From Porogramme epimiltina (taxonomy: Eukaryota > Basidiomycota > Agaricomycetes > Polyporales > Polyporaceae): DNA of 64,000 nt. The position numbers were made by a program, and so were the translations under genes. The stretch spans positions 1 to 64,000 of the forward strand of contig FTLJ01000455.1 in the NCBI GenBank assembly GCA_900155495.1. Reading direction: 5' to 3'. Below are positions 34,762-46,825 of this stretch, one piece after another; positions within the stretch are counted from its first letter, which is position 1, and every line of letters begins with the position of its first letter. The notes under the pieces are model-generated. The model did not search any database, was not told the DNA's origin, and worked only from the letters and a program-made list of their open reading frames with translations.

Positions 34762-37039
34762 TCAAACATGACATGAATCGAGGCGAGTCCTGTCGAGCTG
34801 TAGGGCACCCACCGATACTGAGCGGCTCCCAGCAATACGAGGGCCTTGTGAGTATGAGGCGGTTACGATGGACCCGTTCGAGCGAACCGATATATCTGGT
34901 GCGGAGGTAAAGATAGCGCTGTCGTGCGTGCCTTGAGCATCCAAGAACATAGTTCTCGCATTGAGGCACGCCATGAAGGAGTTGGCGTATACTGAAGTGC
35001 GACGTTAATTCAGGGGGCACAGCTTTATAGGATCGCGAATACTTGCGTTTGCCCATGATAAACTCCGCCGCGATGAACCACGCCGTCCAGGGCAGAATCA
35101 TGAACTTCATAAGGCTTGTTAGCAGAGCGTAGCATACACGTCAGGGAATTGGTACGTACCACAATAAACCTGACCAGTGCGGCGAGGCTGTGATACAAAT
35201 GAGTTTTATTAAATGTAGCTTAATTGGCAGGGCTACTCACAATATAAAGATACAACGGTTGATCAGGAGCGTGGCGACCTGGTGGGCCAACGAGTGCAAT
35301 ACACCGCTGCGAGCTCGACGATCAGCACAATGGAGATCGCGTGGCCGTATATCATTCCCCCCACCTATCCGACATAGGCATGCGACCCCTTGACATAAGC
35401 GTCAGGGTCCCCGCCAAGAATCCGTCGGACAAGACGGCGACGAGAGTATAAGGCATCGTGACTGAGAACTGAAACGCAGGCACGGTCGATGTCAAGAACA
35501 AGGCTTCAACGAAGAAGTTAAAACTCACTGCCAGCGATGATAAGGAGGTCACTTCGGAGCTAGAGAGGTAGGATTAGTGGAATGATTGGGCATTCCATCC
35601 GGTACCAGTTACCTCTGGAATGTAGTGATAATTTTAGCAGTCGCTTCTGTATCATATCGTCAGGGTTTCATTGGCAGGCATGAGAAAGATAGAGTCCCTT
35701 ACCCGCTCCAAGGGCCACATGTGCTAGGACGAGCAGTGTCTGAGCGCTAGCGAGTTAATTACATCACGGGTGTGAATCTACGAATATCGCTTTACCATGA
35801 TGGTTGGTACTGTATATCTTGTGAATTTCGTTTGACATACTAAAAACGACGTTAGGGGGGCATTCCCGGTAAGGATAAGCTACGCACGTTTATGTATTCG
35901 CTTGATAAAGAAGCTAAGGGTGGTTTAATGCATCCGTTGAGCGGAAAGTATGCGGAGTATACTTCAACACCAATACCATTGTACCACGGCGGCGACGACC
36001 AGCTACGGAAATATTAGTTCAGAGATGGATCTGATCAGAGGACACACTCAACATTGATTACAGCTGATGCCTTGGCGCCGACGGGTTGAGCATATAGATT
36101 GAGAGTGGTGAAAGGGAAGCTTACGAGGAAAGACCTACAAAATCACACCCTTTACATTAGCCGTCGCTGAAAAGGCCGTCACGCAGTGTCCAGCTCACCG
36201 CTTTGCATACTCCTCGTGCTCTGAACTGGCCCATGCCTGTTTGCTAACCATGCCCCACTACCAGGAAGATGAGATGCTAATAGGACAGTTGACCCCAAAG
36301 TGACTGACCGCCCAGTAGTATAGCCCGTGGCACACTAAAAATAAACATTTAACCACTGACATACCCTGCAGGCGCACATGAACATACCTAGAATCACATT
36401 GGCCGAGTCCAGCGCCCTAGGAAGCACAGTTCAGCCGCGCTGCGCGCCAGCCGAGGACATAACCACTCCGCGCTCACCAAACGAGCAAGACCTGCATCCG
36501 ACATACCCGCGATCGTCAACGTCCGCCCATCGGTGCACAGCATAGCACGGAGGAAGGTATGAGCTCACCCAGATTTTGAGCTCGGGGCCATCTCGCGGGA
36601 ATCTCATCAGGTATACATATGTCTGTAAGGCGACGAAGAATCAAGTGGCGGTGATCAGAACATCGTGGCTCTGGAGTCAACAGTCGCCTACTCGACAATG
36701 GTCAAGAAGGCTTCCTACAGATCCGAGCTCACCTGTAGCGTGCTGATGCCATAGAGACTGGGAAAATCGAGCGGGGAATTAAAGTACGATTAGTGGGGGA
36801 ATAATCTCCGGGGCAGGCGAGGGAGAATCTCTGAGTGGCGGGGCCCGTCGTGGCGTGCCGTAATGAATGGGGTAAAAGCCTCCGCTAATTGACTCACAAG
36901 GTTGAGATCATCTGGCCGATGAGGAGCGCGCCTGGCCAACGACAACGTTCAGCGTCCGGCACCCGCGATTATCGGAGCCAGGCCAAGCCCGCTGGCATAC
37001 GCGCGCCCACTCACCGAGGTTATCGTCATAGGGAGCCAT
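34762..37039 (-). CDS. DUF6534-type seven-helix membrane protein, about 20 small exons
   Basis: ATG at 37039 in a perfect Kozak context (gccaccATGg); first exon only 25 nt (APYDDNLG), ending at 37015. Later exons, each checked for GT-AG (one GC-AG) and phase, give ALLIGQMISTFLYGISTLQ, TYVYLMRFPRDGPELKIW, VLLVWALDSANVIL, VCHGLYYWAVSHFGVNC, SSSWSFL (a 10-nt exon), LVVAAVVQCFFIKRIHK, YTLVAVLSDGFLAGTLTL, LINRCIFIFLAALVRFIV, FMILPWTAWFIAAEFIMGK and YANSFMACLNAR. The stop is at 34764-34762 and the total is about 321 residues. This matches the basidiomycete DUF6534 family: seven hydrophobic segments and an ANSF..LNAR signature before a polar Ser-rich tail. Function is unknown; receptor-like topology is inferred. 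Confidence 0.85.
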
Positions 37040-39227
37040 GGTGGCCAGGCCGTCGGGGACGCTGGGCCGCGAGCTATCGCGAGTCGCTTCACGCGAAATC
37101 TGCGAAGTCAGTCGACGTCGACCAGGACGCGCGCGCGAAGGGGAGAAAGGAGCGGGAAGAGGGGGAAGGAGGAGGGGGCAGCGCTAACGGAGATGGCAAG
37201 CGGACGAAGGGGCGAAGAGGGAAAGGGCGGAGCGGCAGCCTCGAACGAGCCCAAAAGCCCGCCACCCGAGCCGCGCGGCGCGAGAGGAGTTATAAAGGAC
37301 GCCCCGCGCTCGCCCGCGGGCGGAAGCAGCCACGCCCACGCGCGCGGGCCCACGGAACACTGGCGCGGAAAACGCGAGAGCGCGGCGACGGCGGACGGAC
37401 GGGCGTGTGGGTGGGTATGTGGCGAGTGGGGGGGGGGCGGGTGGTAGGTGGGTAAGTGCCGCAGATGAGATGCCCAGATGGGGGAACGCTAGCGCGGACG
37501 CGGACGGGGAACTGGGAGGGCCAGCGGGGGTGCGACGGCCCCCGCGCTGGGACCCCCGGTGCCCACGGTGCGCAAAGTCTCCCCCCGCTCGAGCCCGCGT
37601 GAAGGGGGGGTGAGCCCGCGGGGGGCGGCTTCCCCAGGCACTGTATTCCGCCGCGTTGGGGAGGCGCGCGCGGGCTTCGTCGCCTGAGCTCTGCGCTGCG
37701 CACGGGTGCCTTGGGGAGGAAGGGGGGGAGTTGGCGAATCGGCCACGGGGATGCCTCGGCGCGGCGGCTGCGAGCGCCCGCGAAGCAGCGGCGTGGGTGT
37801 GCGGGGCCCATGGGCATGACGACCGTGTTTTCGCAGATCGTGGGGGGAGTGCGTTGCGGCTCGGGGACAGTTGCGTCGCGAGAGTTCCGGCGTGCGCGCC
37901 CGACGCCGTCCGCAGCGGGCCCCCACACACACGGGCGCCTCGTACTTGGCGAAGATTTTGTGTTCGTCCGTGGTGGGTTGTGGCTGGGGCCCCCACCCGC
38001 TCTTTCCCCCTACGACAGAAAAGTTTGGGCACCCCTGTCGCAAAGGGTACATTAGCTCCAACACTCTACGGCAAACTCTCACATCTAAAACGACACCATC
38101 AGCCGCCGCAGGGTCCAGTCCCGGTCGTGGCAGCGGGCATGCCTATCTCGCACCCCCCAGCCGCTGGCCCGCGCGCCCACCCGCCCCAGGAGGCCCGCGG
38201 AGGGGTTGCGGTTCCGCCGCGCACCGTGCACGCCAAAGAAAGCCGCGCGAGCTAAGCCCGGCATGGCAAGGAGCGTCGTCCCCGCGCAGAGGCGCGCTCA
38301 CACCTATGCGTATTCTTGTGCCGCACCGCGCGCAGGGAGAGGCCAGCTGACCGGGCGGGGGTGCACCTGGGCCCCGCCGCCTCGCTTGGCGGGTCCTATC
38401 GATGGTGGAAGGCTGCAGGCGTAGTCAGCCTGCGAAGCGGGCGAAGGAGGGTGGTATGACGTACCAGTACCGCGACAGCCAGGGGCACGCGCGCACCCGT
38501 CGTTCCCCCCCGCGCCCGCTGGTGCGGTACGCGATAAGCGAAAGGCTGTCGGTACCGAGCGAGCAGGGAGGGAGGGTCCTGGAATGGAGGCATGCGGCCA
38601 GGACGTCTCGAGAGCTGCGAGAAGCTAATCACCAATCACGGACAGGGTGCGTACCTTGCGACCCTCTCTTATCGCGCGGTCCCGCGAACCTTCATTACCA
38701 GATCCTCGCTGCCGTACATTTTGTGGGAAGGCGCGTGGGCAGACATGGAAGTCCCGGGACCGAGATGGCCCCCGGGCTGAAAAAATGAGCTCATAGCTCG
38801 ACCTGCCACGCGCACGGCGTGGGGTGGAGGTTGCCGTTAAGGGTCATTTCATGGCGTCAAATTACATATGTAACACACAGAACACTACGCTGATGGAGTA
38901 GGAGAGGGCCAGGATATAGCGATATATGAGAGAGCAATCCAGGACGACGTCAAGACAACTCGAAGAGATATTGAATATCGTGTAGCTTGAGATGAGACAG
39001 TGTATCGCGGGAAGCAGAGGGCCAGGGCAGTGGGGGATGATACAGTGGTGCGCCGTGCAGACAGGCGGCCGCGCCCAACCATCCGGACGGGCCCGCCTAC
39101 ACTATCGTATGAGCGGGTGCGGAATCGAGGAAAAAAGAGGAATAAACAGTAAGGAATACCAAAGCAACGGGCGCCGACTGGCCAGTCGGATCTGAACACG
39201 TGAGAGGTCTTGGGGTCCAGACAGCCG
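37040..39227. other. Very GC-rich gene-poor region
   Basis: 2.2 kb with a purine-rich tract (37140-37260, gggagaaaggagcgggaaga), a G-run (gggggggggg at about 37428) and a TATA-like gttataaagg at 37289. Long overlapping frames occur in several phases on both strands (37184-38255) but contain only low-complexity Pro/Arg/Ala text, so I treat them as composition artefacts. The first few hundred bases are the probable promoter of the DUF6534 gene. Confidence 0.35.
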
Positions 39228-40673
39228 CTAGAAAAGCATGCTCTGTAGGTTGGGCAAGAATGTACTACAGAGACGCACGCCCTTCGTCAGTATCACGACC
39301 ATCGGATCAAACCCAAGGCACACTCACATCGCACCCATTCCCGCCGCGAACGCAAGAGCACCCCACGCGAGCGATTTGCGCTCCGGGGGCATCCGGCCAA
39401 GAAGCCCGACCCTGCTGTTCGTCGCAATCGCCCGCTCCCCGACCTCGCCTTCCTGAGGCTCCTTGAAGTTGAACTGCAACTGCTTCGGCTCCTCCTCGCG
39501 CGCCCGCTTCCCCGATCCCTCCTCCTCCAGCGCCTCCTCCGCCTCCCGCTGGCTCGGGGACGGCGCTGCCCCCGCATCCGCATTCTTCGACTTCGCAGCG
39601 GCACGCTCGGCCTTGAGCTTCGCAATGAGCTCCTTCTGCTCCTGGATATCCTCGTGCATGTTCGGCTCCGCCGTTTTGGCCGCCTCCGCGTCCTCATCGA
39701 CAGCAGTCTCATCCGAGCCGGCGGGGGTGGGCATATCCTCCCGCGGTGCTCTCCGCGCCGAGCGCGGCGTCTTTGGGAGCGGCACCGCAAGCGGCTGCAT
39801 CTGCCGTTCGCTGGCGGGCGGGCTCCGCAGGCGTGCGGACCGCCTTGGGGGCGACATTGCGGTATGGGGCTTGGACGGGGAGGAGGCTGGGGCTTTGGCG
39901 GAGACAGGGGGTGGCGCCGTGGTGCTGGGCGGCGGGACCGGCGATGCGGGGGACGCCTCGCGGCGGCGTTTGGCGGGAGCAGGGCCAGACTCCGCCGCGG
40001 GGGATGCGGTGGGCGTTGGCTGCTGGTTGTTCTTTGAGCGGCGGAAGGTGGTGTTGGGATCGGGGACGGCGGCAGCGAGAGAGGGGATGATGGCTTGGAG
40101 ACAATAGTTGTCGGCGAGGTAGAGCGCGACGTCGGGGGTGACCCAGGTGCCGGCGAAGCGGGACTTTCCTGACTTGTTGGCCCCGGACGTGTCGAAGCTC
40201 AACTTGATCCAGTTGGTCTCCGCCTTCTCAGCCTCCTCGGTCGCGGTGGGGAAGGCGGCGCGGAACATGGTGGTGACGGAGATCGCGCCGGTATCTAGTC
40301 TGCGCAGGATGAACGCGTGGCCACCTCCAGGCTGTACAGTGGGGTCAGCGCGATGTAACAGGGGAAGGCGGACGACGAAAGGGCACGTACGGTGGGGATC
40401 TTGACGCGACCGACCTGGGTGGTGGTCAGCGATGGACGTGGCAATAGCGCGTCAGGACGTACAATGGTGGCCTGGCCATCCCTCACGATCTCCTGGAACT
40501 TGACTGGGGGTGGTTTATTCGCGTCCACTGCGGTAGAAGGTAAGCGTTTGTGCGGGCCGGGGGGAGGAGGGGTAGTACGGACTGGCTCTGATATGAGGGT
40601 TGAGATGGTCGAGAGGGAGGGGCTGGCGTGATATGCCAGGCTTGGGGACGGCGTACATCTTTACAGGCGGCAT
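39228..40673 (-). CDS. Bqt4-like nuclear-envelope protein with KilA-N/APSES-type domain
   Basis: Four exons (40673-40583, 40527-40391, 40331-39328, 39264-39228) join in phase to 422 residues, starting PPVKMYAVPKPGISRQPLPL. The APSES-type domain spans three exons: PPVKFQEIVRDGQATIVRPD, TTTQVGRVKIPT/PGGGHAFI, LRRLDTGAISVTTMFRAAFP, GTWVTPDVALYLADNYCLQA. A long disordered Pro/Ala/Ser linker with KRRRE and a Glu/Lys coiled-coil region (DIQEQKELIAKLKAERAAAK) follow. The last 37-nt exon completes a hydrophobic tail (AWGALAFAAGMGAI/TFLPNL). In fission yeast, Bqt4 is an inner-nuclear-membrane protein that tethers telomeres. Domain order and tail fit, so I favour that over a transcription factor of the same fold. 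Confidence 0.78.
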
Positions 40674-40985
40674 CGCGAGAGGAGAGAGAGCGGCGCGAGG
40701 TGAAGCCGGTGAAGCCTGGGCGGGAGTCCGAGTCGCGATCACTGTGCGCGTTGTGGCAGGCGGGCAGGAGCAAACACGTCCCAGTCGCCGCCCACGCGCG
40801 ACCCCGCGTCTTTCAAACTCCGCACCTCCGCACCCCCTTTGTTGATTCTTCCCACGCTCCTCATCGGGCCATCTGCTACGGCTGGGCTGAGCGGTGTGTC
40901 TATCTGCTTGCTACAAAATACATGTTCTATGCTCTACACCTGTTTCGACTTGTCGTACACCAACAACGATGATCCCGCGCCTCTC
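40674..40985. other. Short tandem intergenic region
   Basis: 312 bp between the Bqt4-like start and the phosphofructokinase stop. It must hold both the phosphofructokinase 3' UTR and the Bqt4-like promoter. A C/T-rich stretch near 40820-40860 is on the wrong strand to be a leader. No gene seen. Confidence 0.4.
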
Positions 40986-43900
40986 TTACACCTTGACGGG
41001 AGCATTCAGACCCTTGGCCAGAATCTGCGGTCTTGCAACCAACGCCTCGACCAGGTCATGGTGCTCCTCCCACCACGCGTTCTTGCCCCGCCTGTTCTTC
41101 ATGTCCGCGTGCTCGACCATCTCCTGCACGGGCACCCACTGCACCGACGTCCCCTGGATCGTGATGATCGCCGCGCTCTCCGGCGGCGCCTGCTTGCTCC
41201 GCGTCTGCTGCTTCAGCAGTAGCTCGTGGTGCCTCTCCATGAACGCCATGCACTTGAGCGACAGCCGCACCGCGCGCGTCCGGTCGGTGGGTGACGGGAT
41301 GCCACCCTGCAGCGTGTGGCCCAGCGAGGCCGAGCGCGAGTCGAAGAGTGACTTGCCCTCCTCCTTGAACATCCGGGTAATCACGTCCGTCGTATACACT
41401 TCAGATGATGTCTCGTTCCTGCAGGTTGGTTAGCAAACGGAGGTTTACAAACACAGATTGAAAATGCACTCGCCTGAGGACTAGACGGCCTTCCGCCTTG
41501 CCCTTCGCGTCCAGACCATACCTCCGCTTCAGGAATTTCACGTCGTTCCGGAGCATGTCGAGGTCAATACCACGCTCGGGCGTGTACACCAAGCACGCTC
41601 CCACCTGTCGCGCATTAAAAAGATCAGAACGGGCGCGTTCCCGATATGACTGCCCGATGCACTCACAGCGAGGGCGCCCATCGTCGCGATGTACCCGCAC
41701 TTCCCGCCCTGCGTCTCGACCACGAACACCCTGTTCCGGCTCGCCGACGCGCTCTGCTTGATCGCGTCGCACGCGTCCACGAGCGCGTTCAGGCTCGTGT
41801 CGCTCCCGAGGCTGAACTCCGTCATCGGCACGTTGTTCGAGATCGTCGCGGGGAGGTGCACCATCGGGATGTTGAACGCCGGGTAATGCTTCCGGCCCTG
41901 CTCCAGGATGAGCAGCGAGCTGAACGCCTCGAAGCCGCCGATCATGATGAACGCGTGGAAGTTGTACTGCTGGAACTTGGCCGCGACCCCGCCGAGGTCG
42001 ATGTCGGGCAGCTTGCGGTTCGTGCCGAGCTCGGACCCGCCGCGCGTCATCCAGTTGTCGACCCCGAGCCACGAGAGCTGGTGCACGTTGTCGTCGAGCA
42101 GGCCGACGAAGCCGTTGTGGATCGCGAACGGCTTGTGACCTTGCCGAATGCAGTACCTCACCGCGGCACGGGTGGCCGCGTTCATGCCGCCAGCGGGGGC
42201 ACCGACGCTGCGGGGCGTTAACGGCACCGTAGCATGATTAGTCAAGAGCAACTTACTGCATTATCGCAACCCTCATTCGCTATGGTGACAGCTCAGCATA
42301 TAAATATCCCCAATTAAAGAAGGCGGCTTACGAGGTGGTGCGGGAGCTTGGGCTCGCTCTCTAGAACCGACGTTGCATGGAACCCGTCCAAACTTTCCCG
42401 GAACTCGGGGTCGCGGAGGGACATCGCCTTGTCAAAATTCTTCTCGGAGATCGCCTGGGCGACTTCGCGTGTCTGTCATGCGCGGTGGGACACACAGATA
42501 AACAGATCGTCAGGATACCATCGAGATTCGTGCTATATAGGAAGGCACGCACCATCTTAACCGCTTCCATCAAGGGCACCCGCGTGATCTTGTTTTCGCG
42601 CACGCCGATCATGTACGACGGCGTGTCGGGGGTCGCCTCCAGGAGAGCTTCGACAGCCTCGACACCCTGCAGGGTCGGCTATCACGACGTCATTCAAAGT
42701 ATTAGTCTAACGTGACAAGAACACAGAGATCGAACAAACCAGAATCCGATCGAAGGCGCACGGCCGGCCACCACGTTGTGTGTGGCCGAGCGTTGTGACG
42801 CGCGTGTCGAGTCCGAGGCGGTCGCTCAGAATGTCCTTGACTTGGTCGGCGCGGATGGGCTGAAGCTTGGAGTCCAGCGCGCCCTCTGCTACAATAACTA
42901 TCGTCTTGCGTTTCCCAATGTCGCGATGCTACAATGAACGGTAAGCATCGAGCCGGATCCGAGAATACATATGGGCGCACACTCTGGATCATCTTGCACA
43001 TTTCATCGGCCCAGTTGTCGGCGTCGGGCGGGCTCTCAGGGATGAAAATAAAGTCGGCGCCGCAGCTGTCACGTCCTGGTCAGACACATCCGCAGGCATC
43101 GCGCATGACACCACCACACCTGACACCAGCCATGAGCGCGAGCCAGCCGCAGTGGCGGCCCATGACCTCGAGGACGAACGCCCGCGAGTGCGAGTACGCG
43201 GTCGAGTTGATGTTGTCGATGGACTCGCAAATCCTGTGGAGCGCGGTCGGCGCGCCGATGGTGAGGTCCGTCATGGACATGTCGTTGTCGATCGAGCCGA
43301 CGAGCCCGACGATCTTGAGGTGCGCGTGCTTGCCCGCCTGCTCCTCCGAGATGCGGCCCTCGCTCTTGAGCTCCGCGACGAGCCCGGGCCACTCCGCGCG
43401 GAAGACGTCCGCGCCGGTGAGCGAGCCGTCGCCGCCGCACACGACGAGCGCGTCGATGCCCTCCTTGATCATGTTGTGCGCCGCGGTGAGCCGGCCCTCG
43501 CGCGTGCGGAACGTCGTCGAGCGCGCGGTGCCGATCAGCGTGCCTCCCTAAGTAGCGGGTGGGGGCGAGCGCGCGCGAAGGGTGGCCTGCGCTGAGTCAA
43601 GACGGCCGGGGGAGGGAGATCGCGAGGGGGACTTACTTCGGAGAACCAGCCGCGGACGTCGTCCCACCCGACGCGCACGATGTAGCGCCCCTTGAGGGTG
43701 CGCCCGCCGGGGTGGTCGCCCGTGCCGTCCTTCAGGAGCTCGCCATCGCCAGAGCGCAGGTTGTGGATGAAGCCCTCCGTCTCCAACACCTCTGGGCTCT
43801 TCGCCCGCGGGGTTGCGGGGACCTTCTCTGTAGTGCTGTGGTGACGATGGCCTTCTGTGTTGTTGCCACGGACGAGACCTTCGTACCCCTCGCGGACAAT

Positions 43901-44078
43901 CCAAGTCTCGCACCCCCTGTACCCGCCGCCCGGTCAACGATGGTCAGCAGCTAGCATGCAAGCATAGATCGTACTTGATAATGGCCGTCTTCACCACCGC
44001 GCGCACCACCGCGTTCATGCCCGCACTGTCTCCCCCCGATGTGAGCACCGCGAGCTTCATCTTCGTCTCGTTGGTCAT
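40986..44078 (-). CDS. PFK: 6-phosphofructokinase (ATP-dependent, fungal two-domain form)
   Basis: Phosphorylates fructose 6-phosphate, the committed step of glycolysis, in the cytosol. ATG at 44078 ([20 protein letters not shown]), stop at 40988-40986, about ten exons. The N-terminal half holds the ATP-site [54 protein letters not shown], the catalytic [20 protein letters not shown] and [16 protein letters not shown]. The C-terminal half repeats the fold ([60 protein letters not shown]), as in eukaryotic enzymes where that half is allosteric. It ends [16 protein letters not shown]. Upstream of the ATG the coding strand is CT-rich (44130-44210), usual for highly expressed glycolytic genes. 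Confidence 0.96.
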
Positions 44079-46279
44079 GGTGGATCGCGGAAAAAGCTGA
44101 ATGGATTGAAGTCGAGTCGAGCAGCCGGTGCAGGCGAGGAGGGGGGAAAGAGCCTTTTGGAGCCCGAGGGAGATCGTAAGAGAAGATGAACGTGCGAGGG
44201 AGAAGAAGAGAGTGGTACGGTTCGGGGCGTTGCGGGCTTGAGTGGCCCAAGCAGATCTTGGCCAATTGGGAGGGCGGCTCGCGCGCGCCTGTCGGCCTCT
44301 TCGCGTCGCGGCCAGGAGCGCAGCGGTCGCGGTCGCGTCTCGCTGGATCTCGTGCGCGATCTCTCCCACCCTCTATCTCCGCCTGGCCCCGACGGTAGCC
44401 GATGGCCCGTTCGCACACACATCTACGTGGAACTTCATCGTGACAAACTAGTCCCTCTGCTGTGTGACAAAAGCTGGGCAGCCGGTGGTTCAAATCAGCT
44501 TGATATCACCGGGTAGCCGTAAGCGCGTATTCGCACCGTGCCTTTGGTCACTACATCGTTTGTTTCTTACCCCCAATCTGTCTTGCGCTCAACTCATCAA
44601 ACCCCTGCCCTCTTAGCGGTGCTGTCCGACATGTTGCTCTGAAAGGGAGCATCGTTCCCTCGATGATACCCACCGATCGCTCACCGCAATATTGTTGGAC
44701 TCGAGGTGTGCATACGGTCCCATCATCCTTTATCAAAACGTTACCTCCAGGATTACGATACTGTACGCTTCCATGGTCACAGCCCCACAACTTTAATACA
44801 ACCAAATCCTGGAGCATCGTTGCCCCGAAACCAGAGTCCAGACCATAGCCTAAGCAAGCAGCCTCGAGGCAGCAACGGATTTTCTGGGTATCATCAAAGC
44901 ATATAGAAGACAGAACTTTAGCTCACTCCCCGGTGCCCGCTGTTTTGTGCATAAGCTCATCTGACCGAAGTTTAGCTCCCGCATCCGCAGGCGATGGGCC
45001 GGGTGCGAACGTCAAGCGCATCATGATCTGAATGTAACAAGATTTGCATGTGTGCTTCCGGGCAGCCCGAAACCGTGCAAAGCACACGTAGCAAAAGCAA
45101 CTGCCCTTCGTACTGACCATCACCGCGTGGCGCACAGGCTCGCCCAGTGCAGTTCCGACAGCGCCCTCCGCCGGATCTTGACACGATGCTAGAGATGCAT
45201 TCTACGCATATGGTATTTGAAGCTTAAAACGGGTCAGTACCTGAGAAGATCAAGAGTGTCATGGTTAATTAGGGCATTGCACCGTGTCTTTCAGGCTATG
45301 CCGGTTTTGTCTCCGAAAATACCATATTGCCAGGCACCTTCGAGAAGCTATCCTCCCTCATTCGAGTGTTTTGGGAGAAAGTGTTTCCTTTCGGCCTCGT
45401 CGCTCACTGTTATTCAAAGCTGCTCCCAAGTGAACTACTAAGCGTCGAACGTAGCCTGTTACTCGTTGTCGGCACACATCGCCAGGCCGTCTACATCAGT
45501 GACGGAGGCGAAGGTCGTCAGCTTCCATACCAACCCGCATGGTTCTGTCTTGAGTCAATAGCTCGGTCTCGGTCCCTCTCAAGCACTGTGATCATTCATT
45601 CTCTTCACTCCTTCACAGAATTACGGCAGAAGGCGTCTGTCCAGCCTGAACTTTGAGTGGACCACGCGTTTCGCGTTTCACGCGGAGGTTGCTGGTAACG
45701 AGGCGCAACCCTCGCGATCTAAACCGGTAAACCAGCGCAACTGTTTTGACCTGCACCTTCGACATATGGCTCGTGGGCTGCTGCCGACAACCGTCTCGCG
45801 GTCGTCGGTAGCAGTTCACACGACCAAACGCCCCTCGCTTCGCTGCCACAGAGGCTGTACAACAGGTAGATACTGCGGCGGGCTGAAGGATGGGCAAATT
45901 TATCCGCACTGTGGACTCCAATCTGCTCCCTATCTCGGACCGAATTGATCTACAAGGTTTACACGCCTCTCATTTGACCACAGATGAAATTCGCGACACG
46001 GTGGCCTTCAGATCGCCGAGTAGAAGGCCACCAATCATCATCAAAATGTTCCGTCGACTCTGACACCGGACGGTGATACTGCGAGGACCGACATAGTTGT
46101 GGGCGAACGAACGAGGGCATTGCATCCGCTGCCCGCAGCAAATGTCCCAACAGCCTCAAACCTAGGCGGTAACGAACAGTCGTTGCCATCAATGAATACT
46201 AGTACTACACGGTTGAGTGACAGGATACAGAAATGCAAGAACGGCGGGGCTAGGGGTAACTGGGGAAACGCGAGGGGCC
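44079..46279. other. 2.2-kb region with no supported gene
   Basis: It starts with the phosphofructokinase promoter (CT-rich on the minus strand, 44100-44220). Beyond that I see scattered frames only. One minus-strand patch (45135-44923) has CFCYVCF and CKSCY cysteine pairs that resemble a zinc ribbon, but upstream exons could not be built and the reading may be chance. No repeat or transposase remnant was recognised. Confidence 0.35.
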
Positions 46280-46825
46280 TCACGTCCTCACTCGAACGTC
46301 TTTCGGGAAAAATCGGGCGTTTCGACGCGAGCCGTCCGCTGCAACGTAGCTCAGGTGGTATAGGACGGTGCCATACTCCTGAGGGAGGACGTCAACGCTG
46401 TGCACCGCCGCCAGCACGAAGAGGTGAATGCAGCTACCGTGGAGTATGATGCGTCAATGATTGTGCCGGGGACCCATATGTAAAGGCGGACTTGGACGTC
46501 CACCTCCTGGCCCTAATTATCGATGAGATGTAGACTGAGTATTTTCCCACGTTAGAAAGGCGTCGCTGCCACTAACCGCAGACTAGGATGCCGTAGACAT
46601 TAGTGTACATGCCGGTGAGACATTGAATAAGATACGCACAAATGCAGGGACGGCGTGTGGCTCCCCGAAAGCGAAGAAAGGCCGGGGAGCCTTGGCTTGG
46701 GAGGTAGTCTAATATATTGCAATTGGTTAGGAGGTACAAAGCACACTTCGGCCAGAGACACTTGCCCCGCGGGTTGTCGAGTGACGACCCCCGGGAGTGG
46801 CTGCGGGAGGGATGCTGGGAGCCAT
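46280..46825 (-). CDS. Small unknown protein, paralogue A
   Basis: Two 3' exons are firm: 46512-46438 (75 nt, GQEVDVQVRLYIWVPGTIID) and 46378-46280 (99 nt, EYGTVLYHLSYVAADGSRRN, ending RFFPKDVRVRT), with stop TGA at 46282-46280. The intron between has a GTTGACG branch site. The 5' part is less sure: ATG at 46825 (APSIPPAATPG) and a Pro/Ala-rich middle exon ending AVPAF before a GTGCGT donor. The domain is compact and strand-rich, like an SH3 or Tudor-type barrel, but I do not recognise the family. A TATA-like tttaaaagg lies about 110 bp upstream on the minus strand. It matches the gene at 56748 in exon lengths and sequence. Confidence 0.6.

Noticed and set aside
36190..36240. Possible extra exon (text WHGPVQSTRSMQS) in the DUF6534 gene
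   Set aside because: A 10-nt exon further on restores the family text SSSWSFL in phase; the longer piece has no family match and is better read as intron.
37184..38255. Several 160-280-codon overlapping frames
   Set aside because: Open in several phases on both strands at once, low-complexity Pro/Arg/Ala only; typical of very GC-rich non-coding DNA.
44485..44500. B-box-like ggttcaaatc
   Set aside because: T-stem bases on either side do not pair; no tRNA.
44923..45135. Minus-strand CFCYVCF...CKSCY zinc-ribbon-like frame
   Set aside because: No spliceable upstream exons and no family match; cysteine spacing may be chance.
46338..46370. tRNA-like A box (gtagctcaggtggtatagg)
   Set aside because: No matching B box or cloverleaf follows, and the bases lie within the coding exon of small gene A on the other strand.
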